Assembly (NCBI RefSeq): GCF_041053105.1
Contig: NZ_CP163444.1
Span: 4,278,001-4,342,000, forward strand
Reading direction: 5' to 3'
From: Streptomyces sp. R44
GTDB taxonomy: Bacteria > Actinomycetota > Actinomycetes > Streptomycetales > Streptomycetaceae
Length of the DNA stretch: 64,000 nt
The position numbers and the translations under genes were made by a program. Under the pieces are notes generated by a model. The model made no database searches. It was not told the DNA's origin and saw only the letters and a list, made by a program, of their open reading frames with translations. Positions 1-9,170 of this stretch are shown here, one piece after another; position 1 is the stretch's first letter, and each line of letters begins with the position of its first letter.

Positions 1-436
1 GGAACATTCCCAGCAGATTCGTCGGGTCGACCCCGCGGCACCAGGCGACGCCGTGCTCGCGGTAGGTCGGGAAGACGTAGTCGTCGTCGCGCAGGGCCCG
101 GCCGGAACCGATCTGTGCGGCCTCCTGGCCGAGCAGCGAGGCCCACAGGCCCAGCTCGCCCTGACGCTGCAGGGCGGTCGCCTCGGCGTCGAAGCGGCGG
201 GTGAGGACCATGTCGCGGTAGAGACCGCGCAGCTCCTCGGCGCTCAGATCGATGTCGTAGTCGGGGTGCTGGACGCGCTCCCCTTCGGGCGTCAGCAGCT
301 GAACGAGCTCGGGCTCCGAGGCCGTGGCAGGCTTCGTGGTCGCCTTCTTGGTGGTGCTCGTGCTCGCGCTTGCGGTGCGCTTGGTGCCGCTGCTGCGTCG
401 CGTCGTCTTGCGCGCGGCAGTGCTCTCCACGGTCAC
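1..436 (-). CDS. 2-oxo acid dehydrogenase E1 alpha subunit (partial)
   Basis: Thiamine-diphosphate E1 alpha subunit of a pyruvate or branched-chain 2-oxo acid dehydrogenase complex; about 145 N-terminal codons are present and the gene leaves the window at the left edge. The start is GTG at 436, with GGAGGA eight bases upstream. Residues 1-45 are a low-complexity Ala/Ser/Thr/Lys/Arg tail. The family core follows (EELRGLYRDMVLTRRFD, then SLLGQEAAQIGSG and DYVFPTYREHGVAW). It resembles the E1 alpha encoded at 19621-20772, so the window has two paralogues. It is divergent from the response regulator at 776. Substrate (pyruvate or branched-chain) cannot be fixed from this fragment. Confidence 0.9.
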   Translation of the reverse strand, partial: MTVESTAARKTTRRSSGTKRTASASTSTTKKATTKPATASEPELVQLLTPEGERVQHPDYDIDLSAEELRGLYRDMVLTRRFDAEATALQRQGELGLWASLLGQEAAQIGSGRALRDDDYVFPTYREHGVAWCRGVDPTNLLGMF

Positions 437-626
437 GTGCGTGCTCCTCCGTCGGTCCGGCCCCCGGGTTCGCCGGTGAGGCCAGTGCGGCTCCGCCTTG
501 TCCGTACCTTCGCACGGGGTGGGTGCGACGCGGCCGGAGTGGGGCGTGACAGGTGCTCCGGCGAGCGCCGTCATAGGCACGTTACCCATTACGCGGCATT
601 CCCGCGAAACCCCACTTGACCTGCGA

Positions 627-650
627 TTTTGCTTGGATTTCCAAGTAAAT
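627..650. promoter_or_regulatory. AT-rich imperfect palindrome in divergent intergenic region
   Basis: The 339-base gap between the E1 alpha gene and the response regulator holds no gene. Inside it, 632-645 is a perfect inverted repeat CTTGGA-TT-TCCAAG. ATTT and AAAT extend it outward to 627-650 with one mismatched pair. It is far more AT-rich than its surroundings. I infer an operator or promoter element serving one or both divergent genes; it does not match the DosR box that I know. Confidence 0.45.
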
Positions 651-775
651 CGAGAAATGGGGGAAGCGCTGCTGGTCAGCGGCATGGACAACGACCCGAC
701 GCCGTCGTCGGAACACCCGGGAGGTTATCCCGCGCACCCCGGGCGCCGGAAGACCCAATATGTGAGACTGACCGC

Positions 776-1435
776 GTGCGCGAAGAAGGAAAAATCCGGG
801 TATTTCTGCTGGACGACCACGAAGTCGTGCGGCGCGGCGTCCACGAGCTGCTCTCCGTGGAGGACGACATCGAGGTGGTCGGCGAGGCCGGCACGGCGGC
901 GGACGCGCTGGTCAGGATCCCCGCGACCCGCCCCGACGTCGCCGTGCTCGACGTGCGACTGCCGGACGGCAGCGGAGTGGAGGTGTGCCGGGAGATCCGC
1001 TCGCAGGACGAGTCGATCAAGTGCCTGATGCTGACCTCGTACGCGGACGACGAGGCGCTCTTCGACGCGATCATGGCCGGGGCCTCGGGTTATGTGCTCA
1101 AGGCGATCCGGGGGAACGAACTCCTCAACGCCGTGCGGGACGTGGCGGCCGGCAAGTCCCTGCTCGACCCGGTGGCCACCGCCCGGGTCCTGGAGCGGCT
1201 GCGCGACGGCAACAACCCGAAGCGCGACGACAAGCTCGCCAACCTGACGGAGCAGGAGCGGAAGATCCTGGACCTGATCGGCGAGGGCCTGACCAACCGG
1301 GTCATCGGCGAGCGCCTCCACCTCGCGGAGAAGACCATCAAGAACTACGTCTCCAGCCTGCTGTCGAAGCTGGGCATGGAGCGGCGCTCGCAGGCCGCGG
1401 CGTACGTGGCGAGGCTCCAGGCCGAGCGTCACTGA
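776..1435 (+). CDS. NarL/LuxR-family response regulator, DevR/DosR-like
   Basis: Two-component response regulator that binds DNA when phosphorylated. The receiver spans residues 7-120: acidic pair D13-D14, phospho-acceptor D59 (AVLDVRLPDG), T87 and K109. A C-terminal LuxR helix-turn-helix lies at about 148-212 (LTEQERKILDLIGEGLTNR). Motifs such as VFLLDDHEVVRRG and DVAVLDVRLPDG closely match mycobacterial DevR/DosR, which responds to hypoxia and nitric oxide. I chose the GTG at 776, giving 219 residues, because the family begins here; an upstream ATG at 629 would add 49 unconserved residues. No histidine kinase is adjacent, so it is an orphan here. It is divergent from the E1 alpha gene, which suggests a link to central metabolism (inference). 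Confidence 0.9.
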   Translation: MREEGKIRVFLLDDHEVVRRGVHELLSVEDDIEVVGEAGTAADALVRIPATRPDVAVLDVRLPDGSGVEVCREIRSQDESIKCLMLTSYADDEALFDAIMAGASGYVLKAIRGNELLNAVRDVAAGKSLLDPVATARVLERLRDGNNPKRDDKLANLTEQERKILDLIGEGLTNRVIGERLHLAEKTIKNYVSSLLSKLGMERRSQAAAYVARLQAERH

Positions 1436-1569
1436 GGAGCCGGCCGGCCCCGGTCCCACCCGTACGGGCCAGGCCGGGGCCGACGGCCCGGTTTCGGGAC
1501 CTACGTCCCCGTCGAACCGGGGCAGGGGCCCCTTTTCCGACACGGTGCCGGTGGCGGAGAGTGGAGACC

Positions 1570-2067
1570 ATGTCCACCGACGAGATCCGCGCCATCGAGT
1601 TGCTCAGCCGTGTGTCGTACGGCCGGGTGGCGACGAGCATGCGGGCGATGCCGTTCGTCGCCCCCGCCCGCCACATCGTGGCCGAAGGCCGTGTCCTGCT
1701 CCGGATGCACCGGGGTCTCGGCTACCACCGCGCGTGCAACGGCAGCGTCGTCGCGTACGGTGCGGACAACTGCGACTCCGGCGCCGAGCGCATCTGGTCC
1801 GTGCAGTTCACCGGCACCGCGGAGATCGTCGAGCCGACGGAGGAGGAGCTGGCGGCCTTCGGCCCCGAGCCGGTGCGGGTGGACGGCGAGCCCTTCACCC
1901 CGGTGTTCATGCGGATCGAACCGCAGTTCGTGACGGTCCACGAGCTCGACTACAGCGGGCAGCCGGAATCCCACCCCGAGGCCCCTTCCGACGACCGCCC
2001 CGAGAGCCGCCCCGAGCACCGCCCCGAGCCCCCTTCCGGGGAGCGACATCTGCACCACGCAGCGTGA
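1570..2067 (+). CDS. Pyridoxamine 5'-phosphate oxidase-family protein (flavin/F420 fold)
   Basis: A 165-residue protein of the split-barrel flavin-binding fold. It opens with STDEIRAIELLSRVSYGRVA, followed by PFVAPARHIV and LRMHRGLGYHRACNGSVVAYGAD-type strands, typical of small actinobacterial PNPOx-like proteins that bind FMN, F420 or haem. Residues 130-165 are a Pro/Glu/Arg-rich tail with repeated ESRPEHRPEP-like steps. ATG 1570 was chosen; an in-frame GTG nine bases upstream has no room for a ribosome site. It lies 134 bases after the DosR-like regulator on the same strand, and such proteins are common members of DosR regulons. The specific substrate is unknown. Confidence 0.75.
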   Translation: MSTDEIRAIELLSRVSYGRVATSMRAMPFVAPARHIVAEGRVLLRMHRGLGYHRACNGSVVAYGADNCDSGAERIWSVQFTGTAEIVEPTEEELAAFGPEPVRVDGEPFTPVFMRIEPQFVTVHELDYSGQPESHPEAPSDDRPESRPEHRPEPPSGERHLHHAA

Positions 2068-2069
2068 TC

Positions 2070-2075
2070 TAACAT
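2070..2075 (+). promoter_or_regulatory. Candidate -10 element for a leaderless transcript
   Basis: TAACAT fits the TAnnnT -10 pattern and ends seven bases before the GTG start at 2083. The start codon lacks a Shine-Dalgarno match. Transcription would begin at or next to the start codon, giving a leaderless mRNA. No good -35 is visible. Confidence 0.35.
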
Positions 2076-2082
2076 CTGCGGA

Positions 2083-3099
2083 GTGCCGCGCTCATCTGTA
2101 CCCCTCGCTCCGCCCGTCGGCCCCCTCCTGCGCCGCTACAGGGACGTCGGCGAGCCCCTCTCCTGCGTCCCCGTGACCGAGGGCCTCCTCAACCGCGGCT
2201 ACCGGCTCTCCACCACCCGCGGCGCCTACTTCCTCAAGCAGCACCTGGACGCCCCCACCTCCGACCGGGCCACCATCACCCGCCAGCACCGGGCCACCCA
2301 GCGCCTGCACGCGCTCGGCCTGCCCGTGGCCCCGCCGCTCCCCGACGGCCGCGGCCGCACGGTCGCCCTCGTCGGCGGCCACTGCTACGCCCTGCACCCC
2401 TGGGTCGACGGCCGACACCGCGACGGCGCCCAGCTCTCCACCGGCTGCTCACGGCGGCTCGGGACCCTCCTCGGCCGCGTCCACACCTGCCTGGAGCAGG
2501 TCATGGAGTCCCCGCCGCCGGGCGGCGAGCACGAGAGCGCCCGCCCCGAGGACACCTTCCGGGCCATCGAGGAGCTACTCCGGCTCGCCCGCGCGCACCG
2601 CCCCCGCGACAGCTTCGACGCGCTCGCCGAGCACCGGCTCAGGGAGCGGCGCCGGCTGCTCGCCCAGCACGCCCACCACCGGCCGCCGGCCGCCTCCGCC
2701 GCCGGCTGGGTGCACGGCGACTTCCATCCGCTGAACCTGCTGTACCGGGGCGCGGAGCCCGCCGCCATCGTCGACTGGGACCGGCTGGGGGTCCGCCCCA
2801 GGGCCGAGGAGGCGGTCAGGGCCGCCGCGATCTTCTTCGTACGGCCCGAGGGGCAGCTGGCCCTGGAGAAGGTACGGGCGTACGCGCGCGCGTACCGGCG
2901 CGAGACGGGCGCGGACGGCGCCGAGCTGGCGGCGGCGGCGCACCGGGTGTGGTGGGAGCGGCTCAACGACTTCTGGACCCTGCGCTGGCGCTACCAGCTG
3001 CACGACCGCAGGGCCGACCCGCAGTTTCCCGCGGTGTCGGCCCTGGCGGTGTGGTGGACGCGTGAGTACGCGGCGGTCCGCGACGCCTTCGCCGGCTGA
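2083..3099 (+). CDS. Aminoglycoside phosphotransferase-fold kinase
   Basis: A 338-residue protein of the APH/choline-kinase superfamily, transferring phosphate from ATP to a small molecule. The N-lobe is at about 20-100 (YFLKQHL supplies the ATP-binding lysine). The catalytic loop is WVHGDFHPLNLLY near residue 213 and the metal-binding Asp is in AIVDWDRLGVRPR near residue 230. Starts GTG at 2083, 15 bases after the PNPOx-like gene, probably leaderless. No resistance gene is recognisable by similarity; the substrate could be a sugar, a metabolite or a drug. It converges on the kinase gene at 3125. Confidence 0.8.
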   Translation: MPRSSVPLAPPVGPLLRRYRDVGEPLSCVPVTEGLLNRGYRLSTTRGAYFLKQHLDAPTSDRATITRQHRATQRLHALGLPVAPPLPDGRGRTVALVGGHCYALHPWVDGRHRDGAQLSTGCSRRLGTLLGRVHTCLEQVMESPPPGGEHESARPEDTFRAIEELLRLARAHRPRDSFDALAEHRLRERRRLLAQHAHHRPPAASAAGWVHGDFHPLNLLYRGAEPAAIVDWDRLGVRPRAEEAVRAAAIFFVRPEGQLALEKVRAYARAYRRETGADGAELAAAAHRVWWERLNDFWTLRWRYQLHDRRADPQFPAVSALAVWWTREYAAVRDAFAG

Positions 3100-3124
3100 G
3101 CTCGCCGGCGGGGCGTCACCGGGG

Positions 3125-4735
<1,611 letters not shown>

Positions 4736-5023
4736 CAGTCCTCGCCGTCGTCTGTCGTGCCGTGTCCAGTCGTCACGCTACAGGCTTCGTACGACACCAC
4801 GGTCCGAGATGGACCGGCCATCCAACCCCCTCGATGTACACCTGTGCAAATTCGACGGGTTTCCCCCGAGAGCGCGGAAACGGTTCGGGGATTGCCTCCT
4901 GTGCGGAGGGTCACGGAACGGGTACCGAACGGGTGCCTGGCTTGACGTGTCTCTGCCCTACGGCAGACTTGCGCCAGGAAATTCCGGATCGACGCCGCCA
5001 CGCGCGCGTAGGGGGAAGCACAG
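4736..5023. promoter_or_regulatory. Divergent promoter region between two Ser/Thr kinases
   Basis: The 288-base gap separates the starts of two divergently transcribed receptor-like kinases and must hold both promoters. It is less GC-rich than the genes. I could not identify convincing paired -35/-10 hexamers or an operator by eye. Confidence 0.4.
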
Positions 5024-6682
5024 ATGAGCCAGGACGGCGCACAGGGCCGCTATGCGGGCGGTTCGGTCGCGGGCGGCCGGTACCAGCTGCGTGACCTGCT
5101 CGGCGAGGGCGGCATGGCGTCGGTGTACCTGGCGTACGACAGCGCTCTCGACCGGCAGGTCGCCATCAAGACGCTGCACACGGAGCTCGGCCGGGAGCAG
5201 TCTTTCCGCGAGCGGTTCCGGCGCGAGGCGCAGGCCGTCGCGAAGCTGTCGCACACGAACATCGTCTCGGTCTTCGACACCGGCGAGGACACCCTCGACG
5301 GCGCCGTCATGCCGTACATCGTCATGGAGTACGTGGAGGGACAGCCGCTCGGCTCGGTCCTCGCCGCCGACGTCCAGCAGTACGGTGCGATGCCGGCCGA
5401 CAAGGCCCTCAAGGTCACGGCCGACGTGCTGGCCGCCCTGGAGGTCAGCCACGAGATGGGCCTGGTCCACCGCGACATCAAGCCGGGCAACGTGATGCAG
5501 ACCAAGCGCGGCGTGGTCAAGGTCATGGACTTCGGCATCGCGCGGGCCATGCAGTCCGGGGTCACCTCGATGACCCAGACCGGCATGGTCGTCGGCACCC
5601 CCCAGTACCTCTCCCCCGAGCAGGCCCTCGGCCGTGCGGTGGACGCCCGCTCCGACCTTTATTCGGTCGGCATCATGCTCTTCCAGCTGCTGACGGGCCG
5701 GCTGCCCTTCGACGCCGACTCGCCGCTCGCCATCGCCTACGCGCACGTGCAGGAGGAGCCGGTCGCCCCGTCCTCCGTCAACCGCTCGGTGACGCCGGCG
5801 ATGGACGCGCTCGTCGCCCGCGCGCTGCGGAAGAACCCGAACGAGCGGTTCCCGAGCGCGGCCGCGATGCGGGACGAGTGCCTGCGGGTGCTCTCGGCCG
5901 GCCAGACCGGTGCCCCGATGATCGTCCAGGGCGGCCCGGTCAGCAGCGGTGCGGGCGTCGGCTCGGCGGTCTTCCCGCCCGTCGGCCAGACCCCGCCGCC
6001 GACCCCGCACCCCGGCGTGCAGCAGCCGTACATGCCGACGCCGCAGCCCGGCCCGTACGGCCCCGCGACCCCGGCGCCCGCCCCGGCGTACGGCTACCCG
6101 CAGCAGGCGCCGACGCCCGCGCCGTACGCGCCGACCCCGGCCCCCGCGCCGTACGCCCCCACGCCGGCGCCCATGCCCGGACCGGGCACGGTCGCGGGCG
6201 GCTCCGGTGCCTCCGTCTCCGGCTCCGGTTCCCGGCGGAACACCCCGGTGCTCGTCGGCGCGATCGCCGTCGCGCTGCTCGCGATCGGCGGCCTGCTCGT
6301 CGCGCTCAACCTGAACAAGGAAGAGGACCCGCAGGCGGGCGGCACGGGCGGCACGCAGACCGAGCAGAGCGAGTCCGCGGCGCCGGGCCACAAGGGCCCC
6401 GACCTGACCAAGACGATCGACACGAAGAAGTGCACGCAGCCTTCGGAGTCGAGCGACGACCCGTCCAAGTTCGAGGTCCCGAACTTCACCTACAAGAACA
6501 TCCAGTCGGTGAAGGCGTGTGTCCAGGCGGCCGGGTGGAAGATCATGACCCAGACCCCGGTGGACGAGGCCACGTACGGCGAGGGCACGGTCCTGGAGCA
6601 GTACCCGCCGGCCGGCCAGGACATCACGGACGCGGACGCCGAGTTCACCCTCAAGATCTCGACGGGCAACCCGCCGCAGTAG
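5024..6682 (+). CDS. Transmembrane Ser/Thr protein kinase with one PASTA domain
   Basis: Receptor-like kinase, 552 residues. The kinase domain is at about 20-280: GEGGMASVY loop, Lys49, HRDIKPGN at 149-156, DFG at 169-171, and activation loop TSMTQTGMVVGTPQYLSPEQ. Then comes a Pro/Ala/Tyr/Thr-rich linker with repeated APAPYAPTPAP-type units, one membrane segment (VLVGAIAVALLAIGGLLVAL) and a single PASTA-like domain (FEVPNFTYKNIQSVKACV to FTLKIS) at the C-terminus. PASTA domains sense peptidoglycan fragments or beta-lactams in PknB relatives. Starts ATG at 5024 after the purine-rich AGGGGGAAGCACAG. A hairpin at 6721-6741 follows. Confidence 0.93.
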   Translation: MSQDGAQGRYAGGSVAGGRYQLRDLLGEGGMASVYLAYDSALDRQVAIKTLHTELGREQSFRERFRREAQAVAKLSHTNIVSVFDTGEDTLDGAVMPYIVMEYVEGQPLGSVLAADVQQYGAMPADKALKVTADVLAALEVSHEMGLVHRDIKPGNVMQTKRGVVKVMDFGIARAMQSGVTSMTQTGMVVGTPQYLSPEQALGRAVDARSDLYSVGIMLFQLLTGRLPFDADSPLAIAYAHVQEEPVAPSSVNRSVTPAMDALVARALRKNPNERFPSAAAMRDECLRVLSAGQTGAPMIVQGGPVSSGAGVGSAVFPPVGQTPPPTPHPGVQQPYMPTPQPGPYGPATPAPAPAYGYPQQAPTPAPYAPTPAPAPYAPTPAPMPGPGTVAGGSGASVSGSGSRRNTPVLVGAIAVALLAIGGLLVALNLNKEEDPQAGGTGGTQTEQSESAAPGHKGPDLTKTIDTKKCTQPSESSDDPSKFEVPNFTYKNIQSVKACVQAAGWKIMTQTPVDEATYGEGTVLEQYPPAGQDITDADAEFTLKISTGNPPQ

Positions 6683-6720
6683 CCGCGAGGACCGCCGTAC
6701 GCCCCCTGCACCCGTCCCGG

Positions 6721-6741
6721 ATGCCGGAATTGTCCCGGCAT
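6721..6741 (+). terminator. Hairpin downstream of PASTA kinase gene
   Basis: ATGCCGG-aattgtc-CCGGCAT is a perfect seven-base stem with a seven-base loop, followed by GTTT. It starts 38 bases after the kinase stop codon, so a factor-independent terminator is likely. Confidence 0.45.
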
Positions 6742-6793
6742 GTTTACGCTGAGTCGAACACCTCGGCGGCTCGGTACGGGAGGGGGTCACCCG

Positions 6794-7501
6794 GTGACTC
6801 CAGCACTCCGCAAGGCACGCGCGCGGGTCCTTCGCCCGGCGCTCACCTGCGCGTTCCTCTGCGCTTGCGCCCTGTACGCCGCACCCGTCGGGTACGGCGT
6901 ACAGGCCCCCGGCACCTCCGCGACCGCCCCGGGGCCGGTGGCGACCCCGCCCTCCGCCACGCCGCCGTCGACCGAGCCATCGGACGACCCCTCCCCGCCC
7001 GCCTCCCCGGGCCCTTCCGCGGGCCCCACCCGCGGCCCCGCCTCTCCCGCGCCCGCGCCCACCGGCACCGGCACCGGCACCGCAGTGCCCTCCGCCCCGC
7101 CCGGGCCGAGCGCCGAACCGTCCGACGCGCCCACCCCCAGCGCTTCCGCCTCCCTCGCGGGGCGGCCCGCCGGAGAGGGGCGGACCCGCCCGGGGCGCGG
7201 CGAGTCCGAGGCCCGCTCCGCGACCGCCTCGGCGCCGTCGCCCGGCCCCTCACGTACCGAAACCGCTACAAGCCCGCGCGGGCGCGAGTCCGCCGATGCG
7301 GCCGACGAGCCGGTACGCGAGGAGGACCCGGTGCTGCCCGAGGCGGCGCCCGCCAGCCTGCCCGCCGCGGCCCCCGGAATGGCCTCCGAGGCCGCGCCCA
7401 CCCTCGTCGACCAGCGGATTCCCGTCCTCACCCTGGGCGTGGGACTCGCCCTGATGGGGCTCGGCATCGGCTTCCTCGGGCTCCGGATGCGGCGCCGCTG
7501 A
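6794..7501 (+). CDS. Pro/Ser/Ala-rich membrane-anchored exported protein
   Basis: I do not recognise the family. The start is GTG 6794 (235 residues) because GGGAGGGGG lies about seven bases upstream; an upstream in-frame ATG at 6740 sits in the kinase terminator. A basic N-terminus and hydrophobic segment (about 12-38, LTCAFLCACALYAAP) look like a signal peptide or anchor. The central 40-200 is Pro/Ser/Ala/Gly-rich low complexity with TGTGTG runs. The C-terminus is a membrane helix (VLTLGVGLALMGLGIGFLGL) plus a short Arg tail, the layout of a wall-spanning stalk. No LAxTG or LPxTG sorting motif is visible. Confidence 0.6.
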   Translation: MTPALRKARARVLRPALTCAFLCACALYAAPVGYGVQAPGTSATAPGPVATPPSATPPSTEPSDDPSPPASPGPSAGPTRGPASPAPAPTGTGTGTAVPSAPPGPSAEPSDAPTPSASASLAGRPAGEGRTRPGRGESEARSATASAPSPGPSRTETATSPRGRESADAADEPVREEDPVLPEAAPASLPAAAPGMASEAAPTLVDQRIPVLTLGVGLALMGLGIGFLGLRMRRR

Positions 7502-7576
7502 ACCCGCCGGGTCCCCCTTGAGTCGGACCCCCCGTGTCCCTCCGGGGACGGTTGTCCGCGACGGCATACCCGGTAT

Positions 7577-7591
7577 ACATACTGAGTATGT
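7577..7591. promoter_or_regulatory. PadR-type operator overlapping the regulator's own start codon
   Basis: ACATAC-TGA-GTATGT is a perfect inverted repeat of six bases per arm. Its right arm contains the ATG start (7588) of the PadR gene. PadR regulators characteristically bind such ATAC/GTAT palindromes. Its position implies autorepression by blocking transcription start. The upstream TATACAT resembles a -10 region. Confidence 0.6.
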
Positions 7592-8295
7592 CGATCCGCC
7601 ACGGGCTCCTCGCCCTCCTCGAACGCGGCCCTCGCTACGGCTCCCAGCTCCGTACGGAGTTCGAGTCCCGCACCGGCTCCACCTGGCCGCTCAACGTCGG
7701 CCAGGTCTACACGACCCTCAACCGGCTCGAACGCGACGGCATGGTCGCCCAGGGCGGCGAGGACGAGGCCGGACACACGCTCTACGCGATCACCGACAGC
7801 GGCCGCGCCGAGCTCAGGACCTGGTTCGAGAAGCCGGTGGACCGCACCAGCCCCGCCCGTGACGAGCTGGCCATCAAGCTCGCCATGGCCGTGGGCGCGC
7901 CCGGCGTCGACATCCGCGACGTCATCCAGTCCCAGCGCCGGCACACCGTGAAGGCGATGCAGGACTACACCCGGCTCAAGGCGCAGGCCCTCGTCGCCGT
8001 CGAGGGCGGCGGGGCCGGGGGACGCGACGACGTGGCCTGGCTGCTCGTCCTGGAGCAGCTGATCTTCCAGACCGAGGCGGAGGCCCGCTGGCTGGACCAC
8101 TGCGAGTCCCGGCTGATCCGCCTGTCGGCGTCGGCCGCCGCGGGCACCACGGCGACCCCGACCGACCGGGGCACGCCGACGGCCCCGGGCACCCTCACCG
8201 CGCCGGGCACCCCGACGGCCCCGGGCACCCTCACCGCGCCGGGCACCCCGACGGCCCCGGGCACCCTCACCGCGCCGGGCACTTCAAGCTCCTAG
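7588..8295 (+). CDS. PadR-family transcriptional regulator with repeat tail
   Basis: Winged-helix repressor, 235 residues. The PadR DNA-binding domain fills residues 1-85 (MSIRHGLLALLERGPRYGSQ, NVGQVYTTLNRLERDGMV). A C-terminal helical dimerisation region runs to about 185 (WLLVLEQLIFQTEAEARWLDHCE). Residues from about 190 onward are a GTPTAPGTLTAP repeat encoded by a 36-base tandem repeat and are unlikely to be structured. ATG 7588 is used because the family starts exactly there and it lies in the palindromic operator. The ABC transporter genes follow 140 bases downstream. PadR-next-to-ABC layouts usually mean the regulator controls the exporter (inference). Confidence 0.9.
   Translation: MSIRHGLLALLERGPRYGSQLRTEFESRTGSTWPLNVGQVYTTLNRLERDGMVAQGGEDEAGHTLYAITDSGRAELRTWFEKPVDRTSPARDELAIKLAMAVGAPGVDIRDVIQSQRRHTVKAMQDYTRLKAQALVAVEGGGAGGRDDVAWLLVLEQLIFQTEAEARWLDHCESRLIRLSASAAAGTTATPTDRGTPTAPGTLTAPGTPTAPGTLTAPGTPTAPGTLTAPGTSSS
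8170..8282 (+). repeat. 36-base tandem repeat inside padR 3' end
   Basis: Three near-identical 36-base units (starting at 8170, 8206 and 8242) plus a partial fourth encode the 12-residue repeat GTPTAPGTLTAP. Only the first copy differs, by a base near its start. In-frame copy-number change would lengthen or shorten the tail without disrupting the protein. Confidence 0.85.
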
Positions 8296-8435
8296 GCGCT
8301 CTTCGACCACCGGTACGCCCGGGGCGCGCCGCCCGCACGCCCGCGTCCCGCCCGTACCGCCGACGCACCACCTTCCACCGCACGCTCCCGTACCCGGCCC
8401 GACCGCCGCGTACGGCCAATCGGGGGGACCCCTCC

Positions 8436-9170
8436 ATGACCGCACAGCAGCCCGTGCTGCAACTCCAGAACCTGACCCGCGTCCACGGCGCGGGCGCCAC
8501 CGAGGTGCATGCCCTGCGGGGCATCGACCTCGCCGTGTACCCCGGTGAACTCGTCGCCGTCATGGGCCCGTCGGGCTCCGGCAAGTCCACGCTGCTGACC
8601 ATCGCGGGCGGCCTGGACACCCCCAGCTCCGGGCGAGTGATCGTCGAGGACACCGACATCACCACCGCGAGCGTCAAGGAGCTCGCGGCCCTGCGCCGCC
8701 GCAGCATCGGCTACGTCTTCCAGGACTACAACCTCATCCCGGCCCTGACCGCCGCCGAGAACGTCGCCCTACCCCGCGAGCTGGACGGGACCTCCGCCCG
8801 CAAGGCCCGCGTCGAGGCCCTCGCCGCGCTGGAGGAGATGGGCCTCGGGCACCTCGCCGACCGCTTCCCCGACGAGATGTCCGGCGGCCAGCAGCAGCGG
8901 GTGGCCATCGCCCGCGCCCTCGTCGGCGACCGCCGCCTCGTCCTCGCCGACGAGCCGACCGGCGCCCTCGACTCCGAGACCGGTGAGTCCGTGCTCGCCC
9001 TGCTCCGCTCCCGCTGCGACGCGGGCGCCGCCGGTGTCCTCGTCACCCACGAGCCGCGGTTCGCCGCCTGGGCCGACCGGGTGGTGTTCCTGCGGGACGG
9101 TGCCATCGTCGACCAGACGGTGCGCAGCGAGGCCGATTCCCTCCTGTCGGGCCAGGTGGCCGAAGCGTGA
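8436..9170 (+). CDS. ABC transporter ATP-binding protein (MacB/LolD type)
   Basis: A 244-residue nucleotide-binding subunit. Walker A GPSGSGKST at about 45-53, Q-loop in YVFQDYNLIPALTAAENV, signature MSGGQQQR near 149-156, Walker B LVLADEPTGALDS, and H-loop in VLVTHEP. The sequence belongs to the MacB/LolD/FtsE group that partners FtsX-type permeases. The start ATG 8436 follows CGGGGGGACCCCTCC. Its stop codon overlaps the start of the permease gene by four bases (GTGA), so the two are translationally coupled. Confidence 0.95.
   Translation: MTAQQPVLQLQNLTRVHGAGATEVHALRGIDLAVYPGELVAVMGPSGSGKSTLLTIAGGLDTPSSGRVIVEDTDITTASVKELAALRRRSIGYVFQDYNLIPALTAAENVALPRELDGTSARKARVEALAALEEMGLGHLADRFPDEMSGGQQQRVAIARALVGDRRLVLADEPTGALDSETGESVLALLRSRCDAGAAGVLVTHEPRFAAWADRVVFLRDGAIVDQTVRSEADSLLSGQVAEA

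Noticed and set aside
53..619. 188-codon plus-strand frame at the left end
   Set aside because: It is the antisense of the E1 alpha gene and its promoter; amino-acid content is low complexity and the opposite strand gives a clear family match.
2083..3099. Aminoglycoside-resistance gene
   Set aside because: Only the general APH fold is visible; context and divergence give no support for drug resistance.
6794..7501. Sortase substrate (LPxTG/LAxTG protein)
   Set aside because: It has a C-terminal helix and Arg tail but no LPxTG or LAxTG before it, so sortase anchoring is not supported.
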